Positions 26,049 to 35,199 of a stretch of DNA of 64,000 nucleotides are shown here, piece after piece. The notes beneath the pieces were generated by a model, which worked only from the letters and a program-made list of their open reading frames with translations, did no database searches and had not been told where the DNA came from. Each line of letters starts with the position of its first letter. Positions within the stretch are counted from its first letter, which is position 1. The position numbers and the translations under genes were made by a program. Where the stretch lies: contig JANYGX010000007.1 in assembly GCA_025362295.1 (NCBI GenBank), positions 1-64,000 of the forward strand. The letters are read 5' to 3'. This DNA comes from Sphingomonadales bacterium (GTDB lineage Bacteria; Pseudomonadota; Alphaproteobacteria; Sphingomonadales; Sphingomonadaceae).

Positions 26049-26804
26049 CTAGGTTTTGCAGCTGTTGCATGCCGGGTCTTTCGCCAGCTTAATCGTGCGC
26101 ATGCGTGCCGAGAGCGCGTCATAAATCAGTATGCGGCCTGCCATGCTGTCACCAAAGCCAACACTCTCGCGGATAACTTCGAGCGCTTGCAGCGAACCCA
26201 TCACGCCGGTGAGGGCACCAAGCACGCCGTCGTCTGCGCAACTGCCTTCAGCACGGGCAGGGGCCTCCGGCACGAAGCAGCGATAGCACGGCATATCAGG
26301 CAAATAACCTTTGAAAGTCGCCAGCTGGCCTTCAAACGGGCCAACAGCCGCACTCACCAGTGGTTTTTTATACATTTGGCACGCATCGGCCACGGCAAAA
26401 CGGGTGGCAAAATTATCGCAGCCATCAACGACGATATCATAATCTTCGATAAGGCTGGCCGCACTCTTTTCATCAAGACGCAAAACATGTTTTATAACGT
26501 TTACATCCGTATTTATTCTGGCAAGAGCAGCCGCTGCACTGTCCACTTTCAAAATGCCAATGGCATCTGTTGCGTGAATGGTCTGGCGTTGCAAGTTGGA
26601 GAGGCCAACCTCATCATCATCGACAATCCCTATTGTGCCAACGCCTGCGGCAGCCAGATACTGCAGGCACGCACTGCCAAGCCCACCAGCGCCAATAACC
26701 AGCACTTTTGAAGCCAATAATTTTTGCTGGCCTGTGCCGCCAATTTCCTTAAGCACAATGTGGCGTGCGTAGCGTTCGAGTTGGTTGTCCGTGAGAGCAA
26801 CCAT
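26049..26804 (-). CDS. ThiF/MoeB/HesA-family adenylyltransferase
   Basis: E1-like enzyme (251 aa) that adenylates the C-terminal glycine of a ubiquitin-like sulphur carrier (MoaD or ThiS). N-terminal LERYARHIVLKEIGGTGQQ, the ATP motif VIGAGGLGS, then DDDEVGLSNLQRQ, and DIVVDGCDNFATR are all classic. Zinc ligands are CYRC and the terminal CNSCKT. There is no C-terminal rhodanese domain, so it is the short form. It sits directly after dut (stop and start abut at 26804/26805) and before a DsrE-like gene. Whether it serves molybdopterin or thiamin cannot be decided here; no carrier protein gene is in the window. Confidence 0.9.
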   Translation of the reverse strand: MVALTDNQLERYARHIVLKEIGGTGQQKLLASKVLVIGAGGLGSACLQYLAAAGVGTIGIVDDDEVGLSNLQRQTIHATDAIGILKVDSAAAALARINTDVNVIKHVLRLDEKSAASLIEDYDIVVDGCDNFATRFAVADACQMYKKPLVSAAVGPFEGQLATFKGYLPDMPCYRCFVPEAPARAEGSCADDGVLGALTGVMGSLQALEVIRESVGFGDSMAGRILIYDALSARMRTIKLAKDPACNSCKT

Positions 26805-27257
26805 CTACCGTCCTGTCGAGCCAAAACCACCAGCGCCTCGTGTCGTATCATCCAGGCTCTCCACCGCCACCCACGTGCTGCGTGTGACAGGTGCAATCAC
26901 CATCTGGGCGATGCGCATGCCGCGCCGGATGGTGACAGCAGCAACACCATGGTTGATGAGGATCACCTTCACTTCGCCGCGATAATCGCTGTCGATTGTG
27001 CCAGGGGTGTTGAGCACTGTCACACCCTCTTTCAGTGCAAGGCCCGAACGTGGCCGCACCTGGGCCTCATAGTGTGGTGGCAGCGCAATCTGGATTCCAG
27101 TCGGCACAAGTGCACGCATATGCACAGCAAGCTCGATGTCGTCCTCAATCGCTGCCAGTAAATCCATCCCGGCAGCCCCATCTGTTTCATAGGCTGGCAG
27201 TGGCAAGCCCCGGCCATGGGACAACTGGACGATCTGAATGGCAACAGGCTTGGTCAT
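26805..27257 (-). CDS. dut: Deoxyuridine 5'-triphosphate nucleotidohydrolase (dUTPase)
   Basis: Trimeric dUTPase (150 aa), which hydrolyses dUTP to dUMP and pyrophosphate. It keeps uracil out of DNA and feeds dTMP synthesis. All five motifs are present: [37 protein letters not shown]; and the C-terminal [10 protein letters not shown] arm. Start ATG at 27257 overlaps the coaBC stop by 4 nt, a common coaBC-dut coupling. The length matches the bacterial family. Confidence 0.97.
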   Translation of the reverse strand: MTKPVAIQIVQLSHGRGLPLPAYETDGAAGMDLLAAIEDDIELAVHMRALVPTGIQIALPPHYEAQVRPRSGLALKEGVTVLNTPGTIDSDYRGEVKVILINHGVAAVTIRRGMRIAQMVIAPVTRSTWVAVESLDDTTRGAGGFGSTGR

Positions 27258-28444
27258 ATATTGAGGTCCATGGTTTGTATGAGTGTTTGCACCAAGGCGT
27301 CCGCCGCCATTGTTTTGCTGACCCTTGCGTGATGTGTTTGCGCGGTTGCCGAGATGATGTCGACAGTGGTTGTATCACATCCGAATATAGTGCTGGTTTC
27401 AGACACATCGTTGGCAACAATGATATCGCAGCTCTTTGATTTGAGTTTGGCGCGTGCGTGTGACAGAATATCTGTGGTTTCAGCTGCAAAGCCGACCACA
27501 CAGGCCGGGCGCCTTTCGTCTTTGAGCGCGCAAAGACTTGCAAGGATATCTGGATTCTCGCTGAGTTCAAGTTTTGGCATATGGGCTGATTTTTTCAATT
27601 TCTGTGGTGCAGGCTTTACGCGCCAATCGGCAACAGCCGCAACACATACCGCGATGTCGGCAGGCAGGGCTTTGTGCACAGCTTCATACATTTCGTGCGC
27701 GGTTTCCACCTTGACCAGTGTTGTACCGTGCGGTGCCGTCAGGTTGGTCGGTCCTGAAACCAGTGTCACTCTGGCGCCGTGTGCCGCCAGTGCTGCAGCC
27801 ACGGCATAGCCTTGTTTCCCTGATGAACGGTTGGCAATGTAGCGCACAGGATCAATCGGCTCGTGAGTCGGGCCAGCGGTCACAATTGCATGTTTACCGT
27901 GCAGCGGACCAGCGCGAAAATGCGATTGCACGGCTGCCACAATATCGCCCACCTCGCTCATGCGGCCCATGCCGTGTTCGCCGCACGCCATGGGTCCTGT
28001 CACTGGTCCGATACAGTGCACCCCATCGGCAGTGAGCTGGGTTAGATTACGCTGTGTGGCTTTATGCTCCCACATGCGCACATTCATGGCAGGCACCACA
28101 ATCACGGGTTTATCTGTGGCAAGCAGCACGGTCGATGCCAGATCATTTGCCAAACCGTGGACCATTTTGGCCATGAGATCAGCTGTGGCCGGACATACCA
28201 GAACAACATCGGCTTTGCGACTGAGTTGGATATGACCCATCTCGGTTTCATCTTTGAGTGAAAACAGTTCTGAGTAAACCGGTTGCTCAGAGAGTGCTGC
28301 TACGGAGAGCGGCGTGATGAATTCGGCTCCGGCTTTTGTCAGAACAGCCTGCACCTCAAAACCGGCGTCGCGAAGACGTCTGATCAATTCCAGTGACTTA
28401 TAGGCTGCTATACCGCCGCCAATAATAAGAAGAATGCGCTTCAT
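27254..28444 (-). CDS. coaBC: Bifunctional CoaBC (4'-phosphopantothenoylcysteine synthetase/decarboxylase)
   Basis: Two coenzyme A steps in one 396-aa protein: CoaB joins cysteine to phosphopantothenate, and CoaC decarboxylates the product using FMN. The CoaC half starts [20 protein letters not shown] and has the [10 protein letters not shown] segment. The CoaB half starts [20 protein letters not shown], with [12 protein letters not shown] for nucleotide binding, and ends with VGFAAETTD and [15 protein letters not shown] 28444 overlaps the ubiB stop by 4 nt; a longer upstream frame reads into ubiB and is not coding. It lies between ubiB and dut, as in many alphaproteobacteria. Confidence 0.97.
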   Translation of the reverse strand: MKRILLIIGGGIAAYKSLELIRRLRDAGFEVQAVLTKAGAEFITPLSVAALSEQPVYSELFSLKDETEMGHIQLSRKADVVLVCPATADLMAKMVHGLANDLASTVLLATDKPVIVVPAMNVRMWEHKATQRNLTQLTADGVHCIGPVTGPMACGEHGMGRMSEVGDIVAAVQSHFRAGPLHGKHAIVTAGPTHEPIDPVRYIANRSSGKQGYAVAAALAAHGARVTLVSGPTNLTAPHGTTLVKVETAHEMYEAVHKALPADIAVCVAAVADWRVKPAPQKLKKSAHMPKLELSENPDILASLCALKDERRPACVVGFAAETTDILSHARAKLKSKSCDIIVANDVSETSTIFGCDTTTVDIISATAQTHHARVSKTMAADALVQTLIQTMDLNI

Positions 28445-29997
28445 AAAAGCCTCAATACCAAACTGCCGAGCAAGATGCCAATCAAGACCGCCAAACCCAT
28501 TTGCCAGCCGCTGAACCCGCCTTTTTCCCCCAGCGGTGGCAGGGGCGGTGCTGGCGGTGCTGCGCCTTTTCGGGGCACCAAATTGGCTGCCCGGTTGACG
28601 GCAGCGCCAATGCCCAGCACGTTGCCAATCAACGCGCGAATACCATCGGCCAGTCGCACCTCTGGTCCAAGTTCGCGTCGCACCCACTGCGTCAGATACG
28701 GTCCTGAGATATCCCACATATTGGCACTCGGGTCGAGATAAACGGCAAGACCCTCCACCATCATCATGGTTTTCTGGAGCAGCAAAAGATGCGGCTGGGT
28801 TGGCATATCAAAGGCACGGGTCACAGCAAACAATTGGTCGAGCAGCCGCGCTGGCGACACATCCTTGATCGGAAGGCCCATGATCGGTTCGCCGACAGCG
28901 CGCAGTGCTCCAGCAAAGTCGGCCACACTGTGATGCAGTGGCACATAGCCCGCTTCAAAATGTATCTCGGCCACCCGGTCGTAGTTGCGGGTGATAAGGC
29001 CATAGAGAATCTCCGCAAGGTAGCGCCGCGCTAGGGGGTCAAGCCTTCCCATAATACCAAAATCAACCACCGCTAACCGGCCGCTGGTGTCGAGAAACAC
29101 ATTGCCCTGATGCAAATCGGCATGAAAATAACCGTCGTCGATTGCCTGCTTTAAAAAGACCTGCACAGCCGTTCTCGCAAGTGCACTCATATTAAAGCCA
29201 CTGGCCTTCAGAGCCGCATGATCGGTAAGCTTGATGCCGTCAATCCAGTCCAGCGTCAGCACGCCTTTGGTGGTGCGCGACCAATCAATGCCCGGCACGC
29301 GGTAGCGGCTTTCACCGGCCATGTTGTCAGCCAGTTCAGATGCGCTGGCCGCTTCCAGTCGCAAATCCAGCTCGCGAGTCACCCAGCCACGAAAGCTCTC
29401 GATCACCTGGCGCGGTCGCAGGCGTGCGGCTTCGCCGCCCAGCCTTTCAAGTTGTGCAGCGCCCCACGCATAGGTTTCGAGCGCTGAGCGTATATCCGCC
29501 TCGATATGCGGACGCAGCACTTTCACAGCCACATCGCGGCCATCTGTGGTGCGGGCCTTGTGCACCTGTGCAATGGACGCCGCCCCCACCGGCACAGGAT
29601 CGAAGCTCTCAAACACATGCTGTAGTGGTGCACCAAGCTCGCGCTCAATCTGGGCTTTCGCGGCTGCAAAAGCAAAAGGCGGCAGCTGGTCCTGCAGGGT
29701 GGCAAAATCCTGCGCCACTTCAATGCCGACCAGATCAGGTCGCGTGGCGAGTGCCTGGCCAAGTTTGATTGCAGCGGGCCCGAGTGCGGTAAAAGCCACG
29801 GCATAACGCGGCATTTTGGGGGCAAAGGTGCCAAAACGCGCCAACCGTGCAATGAGGCGAACGCGCAGCGGCGCATCGGCATGATGCTCGAATACGCGCA
29901 AGGTGCCGTGCTTTGCGAGAGTACGGCCCCAGCGCATGTACCGGATGATGTGGGTGAATGTTGTGGTCACGGCTTTCGCATTCACCCTCTGCCGCAT
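28441..29997 (-). CDS. ubiB: UbiB, atypical kinase/ATPase of ubiquinone biosynthesis
   Basis: Membrane-associated ABC1/ADCK-family protein (518 aa) needed for ubiquinone synthesis, probably by helping extract intermediates from the membrane. The KxGQ motif is in AAIKLGQALATRPDL, the Ala-rich loop is in PVGAASIAQVHKA, the lysine is in VAVKVLRPH, the catalytic region is YFHADLHQGNVF, and the metal Asp is in VVDFGIMGRL. A C-terminal hydrophobic anchor ([19 protein letters not shown]) follows a proline-rich linker. It is 30 nt downstream of ubiE and overlaps coaBC by 4 nt, all one operon. Confidence 0.96.
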   Translation of the reverse strand: MRQRVNAKAVTTTFTHIIRYMRWGRTLAKHGTLRVFEHHADAPLRVRLIARLARFGTFAPKMPRYAVAFTALGPAAIKLGQALATRPDLVGIEVAQDFATLQDQLPPFAFAAAKAQIERELGAPLQHVFESFDPVPVGAASIAQVHKARTTDGRDVAVKVLRPHIEADIRSALETYAWGAAQLERLGGEAARLRPRQVIESFRGWVTRELDLRLEAASASELADNMAGESRYRVPGIDWSRTTKGVLTLDWIDGIKLTDHAALKASGFNMSALARTAVQVFLKQAIDDGYFHADLHQGNVFLDTSGRLAVVDFGIMGRLDPLARRYLAEILYGLITRNYDRVAEIHFEAGYVPLHHSVADFAGALRAVGEPIMGLPIKDVSPARLLDQLFAVTRAFDMPTQPHLLLLQKTMMMVEGLAVYLDPSANMWDISGPYLTQWVRRELGPEVRLADGIRALIGNVLGIGAAVNRAANLVPRKGAAPPAPPLPPLGEKGGFSGWQMGLAVLIGILLGSLVLRLL

Positions 29998-30027
29998 GCA
30001 GCACGTGAGAGCGCGCCAACGATCATC

Positions 30028-30756
30028 CTAAATTTTCCAGCCACTGTGTATGGCCACCACGCCGCCGAGCAAGCGCTCGAATTTTACATTGGCAAAGCCC
30101 GCTGTTGTGAGCATCCCAGCGAATTCTGGTGCTGCTGGAAACTTGCGTATGCTCTCAACCAGATAGCGGTAGGCTTCCTCATCGCGTGCGACCAGCTTGC
30201 CAATTTTAGGCACGATGTTCAGCGAATAGGCATCATACAGCGCTGCGGCACCTGGCCATATTTGCTGCGAGAATTCCAGACAGAAAAATCGCCCGCCAAC
30301 CTTCAAAACCCTGTGCGCCTGTTTGAGCGCTGCCGGAATGTCTGTCACATTCCTGATACCGAAAGCTATGGTCATGGCATCGAACGCCCCATCGGCAAAC
30401 GACAGGGCTTCAGCATTTTCCTCACGCCATTCAAGGTTGTGCAGGTTGCGTTTGGCAGCGCGTGCCGCGCCGACAGCCAGCATGTCCGGGTTGATATCGG
30501 CGACGACGACATGCGCTCCCGATTTTATCAGGCGGAAGGCGATATCGCCTGTGCCTCCGGCCATATCAAAAATGTGCTCGCTGGCCCTTGGCCTGAGCTG
30601 TGCCACCAAACGATCTTTCCACAGCCGGTGCAGCCCGCCGGACATAAAGTCGTTCATGATATCGTAGCGTTGGGCCACACGATCAAACACCGAGCGCACC
30701 CGGCGGGTTTTTTCGTCTGCGTCTACCGTTTGAAAGCCGTAGGATACTTGGGTCAT
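30028..30756 (-). CDS. ubiE: UbiE, demethylmenaquinone/demethoxyubiquinol C-methyltransferase
   Basis: SAM-dependent C-methyltransferase (242 aa) of ubiquinone (and menaquinone) synthesis. N-terminal VRSVFDRVAQRYDIMNDFMS and the LHRLWKDRLV segment are strictly family-typical. SAM motif I is FDMAGGTGDIAFRL, then ADINPDMLAVG, and the UbiE signature IAFGIRNVTD and CLEFS follow. ATG 30756 (MTQVSYGFQ) is chosen over an upstream in-frame start at 31050, which would run through mutM. It heads the long minus-strand operon and is divergent from mutM with a 67-nt gap. Confidence 0.96.
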   Translation of the reverse strand: MTQVSYGFQTVDADEKTRRVRSVFDRVAQRYDIMNDFMSGGLHRLWKDRLVAQLRPRASEHIFDMAGGTGDIAFRLIKSGAHVVVADINPDMLAVGAARAAKRNLHNLEWREENAEALSFADGAFDAMTIAFGIRNVTDIPAALKQAHRVLKVGGRFFCLEFSQQIWPGAAALYDAYSLNIVPKIGKLVARDEEAYRYLVESIRKFPAAPEFAGMLTTAGFANVKFERLLGGVVAIHSGWKI

Positions 30757-30823
30757 ACGTGCTATTATAGGGTGCCTAATTATTAGTGCCAGCCTCCCGC
30801 TGCCGCATGGAAACAATCCGAAC

Positions 30824-31639
30824 ATGCCTGAACTGCCTGAAGTCGAAACGGTTGCGCGGGGTATGGCCCGGGTACTGGAGGGTCGTATTATTACGCATGT
30901 GGCGGTAAACCGTCCGGATTTGCGCCGGCCCATCCCGGCTGATCTCGCCAAGCGTTTGGTCGGCGCCACAGTCACCAGCGTTGGCCGCCGGGCAAAATAT
31001 GCGCTTATCCATACAAACCGTGCCGATGTGGTGATTCTCCACCTTGGCATGTCCGGACGCGTACGACTGGACCCGGGGTTGCCGGAAAAACACGATCATG
31101 TGGAGATCAAAACCAACGATGGTCACTCGCTGGTTTTCAACGACCCTCGGCGCTTTGGCTCTATTGATATAACACAAGCGGCCAGGCTCGATCAGCACCC
31201 GTTGCTGGCCAAGGTCGGGCCGGAACCACTGGGCAATGGGTTCCATGCCGGCGTGCTGCAAATAGCCTTTGAGGGCAAAAGGGCACCTCTCAAGGCCGCC
31301 TTGCTCGATCAGACCGTGGTGGCCGGGCTTGGCAATATCTACGTCTGTGAAGCGCTGTTCCAGTCTGGTTTAAGCCCTTTACGATTGGCCGGCTCCGTGA
31401 AACCGGCCAAACTTGAAGCGCTTGTCCAAGCCATTCGTGCCGTGCTTACCCGGGCTATCGAGGTGGGTGGTTCAACACTGCGAGACTATACCCAGGTTGA
31501 TGGTGAACTCGGTTATTTTCAGCATGAATGGTCCGTTTATGGGCGGGAAGGCGAGCCTTGCCGGTTGTGCAGCGCTGTTGTCTTGCGGATCGTACAATCG
31601 GGACGATCAAGCTTTTACTGCAAAAAGTGCCAAAAATAG
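30824..31639 (+). CDS. mutM: Formamidopyrimidine-DNA glycosylase MutM (Fpg)
   Basis: Base-excision repair enzyme (271 aa) that removes 8-oxoguanine and formamidopyrimidines and nicks the site. The N-terminus MPELPEVETVARGM supplies the catalytic Pro and Glu, and the conserved lysine is in GRRAKYALIH. The middle has LDQTVVAGLGNIYVCEALF, and the C-terminal zinc finger reads CRLC then FYCKKCQK. It is divergent from ubiE. In many alphaproteobacteria an enoyl-CoA hydratase gene follows before rpsT; here rpsT comes only 118 nt later with no such gene. Confidence 0.97.
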   Translation: MPELPEVETVARGMARVLEGRIITHVAVNRPDLRRPIPADLAKRLVGATVTSVGRRAKYALIHTNRADVVILHLGMSGRVRLDPGLPEKHDHVEIKTNDGHSLVFNDPRRFGSIDITQAARLDQHPLLAKVGPEPLGNGFHAGVLQIAFEGKRAPLKAALLDQTVVAGLGNIYVCEALFQSGLSPLRLAGSVKPAKLEALVQAIRAVLTRAIEVGGSTLRDYTQVDGELGYFQHEWSVYGREGEPCRLCSAVVLRIVQSGRSSFYCKKCQK

Positions 31640-31662
31640 TGTCATGAGGCACATCAGAATCG

Positions 31663-31691
31663 TTGACGGGCCTTAAATCCCCGCTTATAGC
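31663..31691 (+). promoter_or_regulatory. Promoter of rpsT
   Basis: TTGACG at 31663-31668 and TATAGC at 31686-31691 are spaced by 17 nt. They lie in the mutM-rpsT gap, giving a leader of roughly 60 nt before the rpsT ATG at 31758. This is a sigma-70-type match read by eye. Confidence 0.55.
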
Positions 31692-31757
31692 CCATTCTTT
31701 CCGGCTGGGTATGCGCCCGGCCTGGTTTCTATTTGTGATTACGCTCAAGGACTGTTC

Positions 31758-32039
31758 ATGGCCAATACCCCACAAGCGCGCAAGCGCATCCGCCGCAACG
31801 ATCGCCGCGCCGACATAAACGGTGCGCGGGTCAGCCGCATCCGCACGTTCGTGAAGCGCGTTGAGTTGGCCTTGGCGTCTGGAGACCAAAAAGCGGCTGA
31901 AGCGGCCATGAAGGCCGCACAACCGGAAATGCAGCGCGGTGTTTCTAAGGGCGTGATGCATAAAAACACTGTCGCACGGCGGATTTCGCGCCTCACCAAG
32001 CGTGTGAAATCGCTTGGTAATCCCGCACCCGCTGCTTAA
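31758..32039 (+). CDS. rpsT: 30S ribosomal protein bS20
   Basis: Small-subunit 16S rRNA-binding protein (93 aa). The sequence [21 protein letters not shown], with the later VRTFVKRVE-like helix ([13 protein letters not shown]), the [13 protein letters not shown] motif and a basic composition, is diagnostic. AAGGA lies 8-12 nt before ATG. In many alphaproteobacteria rpsT is followed by dnaA; here rplU follows after 23 nt instead, so the replication initiator is elsewhere. Confidence 0.97.
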   Translation: MANTPQARKRIRRNDRRADINGARVSRIRTFVKRVELALASGDQKAAEAAMKAAQPEMQRGVSKGVMHKNTVARRISRLTKRVKSLGNPAPAA

Positions 32040-32062
32040 ATATAGACCTGAAAGTTCATACC

Positions 32063-32662
32063 ATGTACGCAGTCGTCCGCACCGGCGGGAAACAATATCG
32101 TGTTGCTAACAACGACATCATTCTGGTCGAAAAATTACTGGCCACCAAAGGCGATACCATCTCACTCGATGATGTGCTGCTGATGGGCGAAGGCGCCAAC
32201 ATCAAACCCGGCGGCTCGGTCAAGGCGGAAGTGCTCGATCAAATCCGCGACGATACCATTATCGTGTTCAAGAAAAAGCGCCGTCACAACTATCGCCGCC
32301 GCAATGGCCATCGCCAGCACCTGACCGTGCTGAAGATCACCGCGATTGGTGATGTAAAGGCTGAACCAAAAGTTAAAAAAGTTGCCGCTGCTCCTGAACC
32401 GCATGTGATGGATGCATCCAATCTTTCGCTTATTTCCGGCGTAGGCCCCACAATTGAGAAAAAACTTATCGCTGCTGGCATTAAGACATGGGATGACATT
32501 GCGGCCTGGACCGATGCTGACATTGAAAAGTGGACGACCGAACTGAAGCTCGGCAGCCGTGTCAAACGCGAAGAGTGGGTCGAGCAAGCCAAAGAACTGC
32601 TGGCAGGCAAGCCGCCCCGCGCCAAGATAGATCAAGCTGAAGCGGCCAAAGAAACTAAGTAA
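32063..32662 (+). CDS. rplU: 50S ribosomal protein bL21 with C-terminal extension
   Basis: Large-subunit protein bL21. The first ~103 residues are the normal protein: [20 protein letters not shown], then [33 protein letters not shown] and [10 protein letters not shown] tail of about 95 residues follows a charged linker and contains [20 protein letters not shown], a helix-hairpin-helix-like module, then [13 protein letters not shown]. Such tails are seen on alphaproteobacterial L21 proteins; the role is unknown but the module suggests nucleic-acid contact. It is 12 nt upstream of rpmA, the usual pair. Confidence 0.96.
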   Translation: MYAVVRTGGKQYRVANNDIILVEKLLATKGDTISLDDVLLMGEGANIKPGGSVKAEVLDQIRDDTIIVFKKKRRHNYRRRNGHRQHLTVLKITAIGDVKAEPKVKKVAAAPEPHVMDASNLSLISGVGPTIEKKLIAAGIKTWDDIAAWTDADIEKWTTELKLGSRVKREEWVEQAKELLAGKPPRAKIDQAEAAKETK

Positions 32663-32674
32663 GGATTTTATAGC

Positions 32675-32944
32675 ATGGCACACAAAAAAGCAGGCGGATC
32701 ATCCCGCAACGGTCGCGATTCAGCCGGTCGCCGCCTTGGTGTTAAACTGTTTGGTGGCCAAACGGCAACAGCGGGTAGCATCATCGTGCGCCAGCGTGGT
32801 ACCAAAATGTATCCGGGCGTTGGCGTTGGCATTGGTGTCGATCACACCCTGTTTGCCCTTGTGGAGGGCCGTGTGGCGTTCAAAACGGGTAAGCTTGGCC
32901 GTCAATATGTCTGTGTCGCACCAACACTTCTGGCCGCTGAATAA
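32675..32944 (+). CDS. rpmA: 50S ribosomal protein bL27
   Basis: Large-subunit protein bL27 (89 aa) at the peptidyl-transferase centre. N-terminal [29 protein letters not shown] and [20 protein letters not shown] are strictly conserved. There is no Firmicutes-type cleavable N-terminal peptide. It forms an operon with rplU. The obgE gene that often follows is absent; cobS is convergent instead. Confidence 0.97.
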   Translation: MAHKKAGGSSRNGRDSAGRRLGVKLFGGQTATAGSIIVRQRGTKMYPGVGVGIGVDHTLFALVEGRVAFKTGKLGRQYVCVAPTLLAAE

Positions 32945-32982
32945 ACATTTCTGGCGTCTGCCTCTGAAGCAGGCGTGCCGCC

Positions 32983-33015
32983 CATGATGTCAGGATCGCT
33001 CACGATCACATCATG
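32983..33015. terminator. Hairpin between convergent rpmA and cobS, likely bidirectional terminator
   Basis: CATGATGT (32983-32990) pairs with ACATCATG (33008-33015), and inside it GATCG (32994-32998) pairs with CGATC (33003-33007) around a 4-nt loop, with a 3-nt bulge. No U-run follows, so it may act as a transcript end-protecting stem or with Rho. Confidence 0.55.
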
Positions 33016-33030
33016 CGTCGTCTATGCTTC

Positions 33031-34050
33031 CTACTTCTTCCCCGCTACCGCGCGTGCTTTGCTCACCACGCTGTCTGGTAGCTCTTCGCCAAAACATCTT
33101 TGGTAATATTCCGCCACTATGCTGCGTTCGGCTTCGTCGCATTTGTTGAGAAAGCTCACGCGAAAGGCAAAGCCGATGTTGCCGAAGATTTCGGCGTTCT
33201 GCGCCCAGGTGATCACGGTGCGAGGGCTCATCACCGTTGAAATGTCGCCCTGCATGAAACCTTGCCGCGTCATGTCGGCCACCCGCACCATATTGGCGAT
33301 GGTCTTTTTGCCTTCAACCGTATCGAGATGCTTGCTCTTCGACAGCACAATGCCGCACTCGACATCGTGGCTGAGATAGTTGAGCGTTGTCACGATGTTC
33401 CAGCGGTCCATCTGACCCTGGTTGATCTGCTGGGTGCCGTGATAAAGCCCTGTTGTGTCTCCAAGGCCGACCGTGTTGGCGGTCGCAAACAAACGGAAAT
33501 ACGGGTTGGGGCGGATCACACGGTTCTGGTCGAGCAGTGTCAGCTTGCCCTCAACTTCAAGAACGCGCTGGATCACGAACATGACATCCGGCCGGCCAGC
33601 ATCATATTCATCGAACACCAGCGCTGTTGGCGTTTGCAGCGCCCACGGCAATATACCCTCGCGGAACTCGGTGATTTGCTTGCCATCGCGGAGCACAATC
33701 GCATCCTTGCCGACCATATCGATGCGGCTGATGTGGCTGTCGAGGTTGATGCGGATGCACGGCCAGTTGAGCCGCGCCGCGACCTGTTCGATGTGGGTTG
33801 ATTTGCCAGTGCCGTGGTAGCCCTGAATCATAACCCGCCGGTTGTAGGCAAAGCCTGCGAGAATCGAGAGCGTGGTGTCCGGATCGAACACATAGCTCTC
33901 ATCAAGATCCGGCGTGCGTTCGTCGGGCTTTGAGAAGGCGGGTATTTTCATATCGACATCAAGGCCAAACATCTGCCGGGCATCGACCGTGAGGTCTGGC
34001 ACATCAAGGGCCATCGGGCGGGGGGTGTGGAGTGTCGCAGTCTGGGGCAT
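33031..34050 (-). CDS. cobS: Cobaltochelatase subunit CobS
   Basis: AAA+ ATPase subunit (339 aa) of the aerobic CobNST cobaltochelatase, which inserts cobalt into hydrogenobyrinate diamide in B12 synthesis. CobS and CobT form the ATP-driven motor. Walker A is [18 protein letters not shown], Walker B is [16 protein letters not shown], sensor 1 is [12 protein letters not shown], and the CobS segment [17 protein letters not shown] is diagnostic. It follows the J-domain gene by 19 nt. CobT is usually directly downstream, but here the next gene is convergent rpmA, so cobT is not adjacent. Confidence 0.95.
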   Translation of the reverse strand: MPQTATLHTPRPMALDVPDLTVDARQMFGLDVDMKIPAFSKPDERTPDLDESYVFDPDTTLSILAGFAYNRRVMIQGYHGTGKSTHIEQVAARLNWPCIRINLDSHISRIDMVGKDAIVLRDGKQITEFREGILPWALQTPTALVFDEYDAGRPDVMFVIQRVLEVEGKLTLLDQNRVIRPNPYFRLFATANTVGLGDTTGLYHGTQQINQGQMDRWNIVTTLNYLSHDVECGIVLSKSKHLDTVEGKKTIANMVRVADMTRQGFMQGDISTVMSPRTVITWAQNAEIFGNIGFAFRVSFLNKCDEAERSIVAEYYQRCFGEELPDSVVSKARAVAGKK

Positions 34051-34069
34051 GGAATACTTTTCTGGCAGG

Positions 34070-34636
34070 TTACTTGGTCGAGATATAACTCAGAAGATGG
34101 GTATAGGCATCTATAACTTTCAGCAAGTCTCCCTCGTGCGCCCTGTTGCCGCCGTTCATGTCCGGATGATAGCGCCTGACCAATGTTTTGTAGGCACGGC
34201 GGATGGGCTGGCGCTCGCGGGTAGGTTCAAGGCCAAGGCACCGAAAGGCTGTCGTGGTTTTGCTATCAAGCGGTTTGCTTGTCTTCAGGGGTGCGCGCCG
34301 CACACCGGCGCCAAACAGCCCAAAAGGATCAGAGATGTTGAGGTTTTGCGCGGCTTTCGCAGCATAGGGCCAGGCGGGCAAGTCTGTCCACGAGGGATGC
34401 CCGGCACATTGCAAGGCCTCGATTTCAGCGCGATTCAAGCCCTTGAAATAATCATAACCGGCATTGAAATCGCGTATGTGATCAAGGCAATACCAATCTT
34501 TGCCACCGGTTGGTGACGGCGCTTTAAATTCGCCAGCCAGCGCACAGCCATGCCAGCGGCACAACCGGCCATCGGCGTGGCGGACACGGCCATGAAAGCG
34601 CTCGGCAGAATTGCGGGGCGTGGATTGTTCAGGCAT
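34070..34636 (-). CDS. Small J-domain (DnaJ-like) protein
   Basis: Protein of 188 aa with a C-terminal J-domain core (about residues 130-188): FRCLGLEPT, then [19 protein letters not shown] with the HPD tripeptide needed to stimulate Hsp70. The N-terminal half carries a Cys/His pattern ([28 protein letters not shown]) that could bind zinc. Alphaproteobacterial genomes often place this protein between bolA and cobS, as seen here. It is not a general DnaJ: there is no glycine-rich or CxxCxGxG region. A dedicated partner Hsp70 is unknown. Confidence 0.88.
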   Translation of the reverse strand: MPEQSTPRNSAERFHGRVRHADGRLCRWHGCALAGEFKAPSPTGGKDWYCLDHIRDFNAGYDYFKGLNRAEIEALQCAGHPSWTDLPAWPYAAKAAQNLNISDPFGLFGAGVRRAPLKTSKPLDSKTTTAFRCLGLEPTRERQPIRRAYKTLVRRYHPDMNGGNRAHEGDLLKVIDAYTHLLSYISTK

Positions 34637-34917
34637 AATATCGATACAGTAACATGGTTGAGCTTTATCATGTAATGCGTATTTCTAAATAATTCAGACA
34701 GTCTGTTCACCAGAAAATCCCTTTCATGCAAACACACCATCCCGCCCTTATCCGTTTTAATCGCATCATGGCCGCGCCCGCCAGCTGCAAGAATAAAACG
34801 ACGCGTGAGCATGACTTATTTTTCACCTTTAAATATTTATTCTTGTATTGTGCGTTCCTGCTAATCCAAGGTCATTGACTTCGGTTAAGACCGGAATGGC
34901 ATTTATGCCGAGAAAGC

Positions 34918-35199
34918 ATGATCATGAGTACAGGCATCAAACCAGTCGCCAATGAAATCCATCGCCGCCTGGCCGAAGCATTCCAGCCGCTGGCACTGGA
35001 GGTGATCGACAACAGCGAACAGCATCGGGGCCATGGCGGCCACCGCGAGGGGGTGGAGACGCATTTCACGGTGAATCTTACATCAACCGTTTTTGCAGGC
35101 AAAAGCCGGGTGGCCCGGCAACGGCTGGTTTATAATGCGCTTGCCGATTTGATGGATAACCCCATTCATGCGCTGAGTTTGAAGCTTGACACACCATGA
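34918..35199 (+). CDS. bolA: BolA family protein
   Basis: Small alpha-beta protein (93 aa) of the BolA family, which works with monothiol glutaredoxins in iron-sulphur cluster handling. Seen: FQPLALEVIDNSEQHRGHGG (the conserved His of the loop), THFTVNLTSTVFAGKSRVAR, and QRLVYNALADLM with the C-terminal IHALSLKL. Start ATG 34918 is taken; 34924 is nearly as likely. The stop overlaps the arfB start by 4 nt. It is divergent from the J-domain/cobS genes. Confidence 0.93.
   Translation: MIMSTGIKPVANEIHRRLAEAFQPLALEVIDNSEQHRGHGGHREGVETHFTVNLTSTVFAGKSRVARQRLVYNALADLMDNPIHALSLKLDTP

Noticed and set aside
28444-28717. Upstream extension of coaBC
   Set aside because: It runs through the end of ubiB; the conserved CoaC N-terminus starts exactly at ATG 28444.
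30757-31757. Chromosomal origin near mutM/rpsT
   Set aside because: rpsT neighbours dnaA in some relatives, but no dnaA gene or cluster of DnaA boxes was seen here.
34435-34812. 125-codon minus-strand frame in the J-domain/bolA interval
   Set aside because: It overlaps the J-domain gene start in another frame and its composition is not protein-like.
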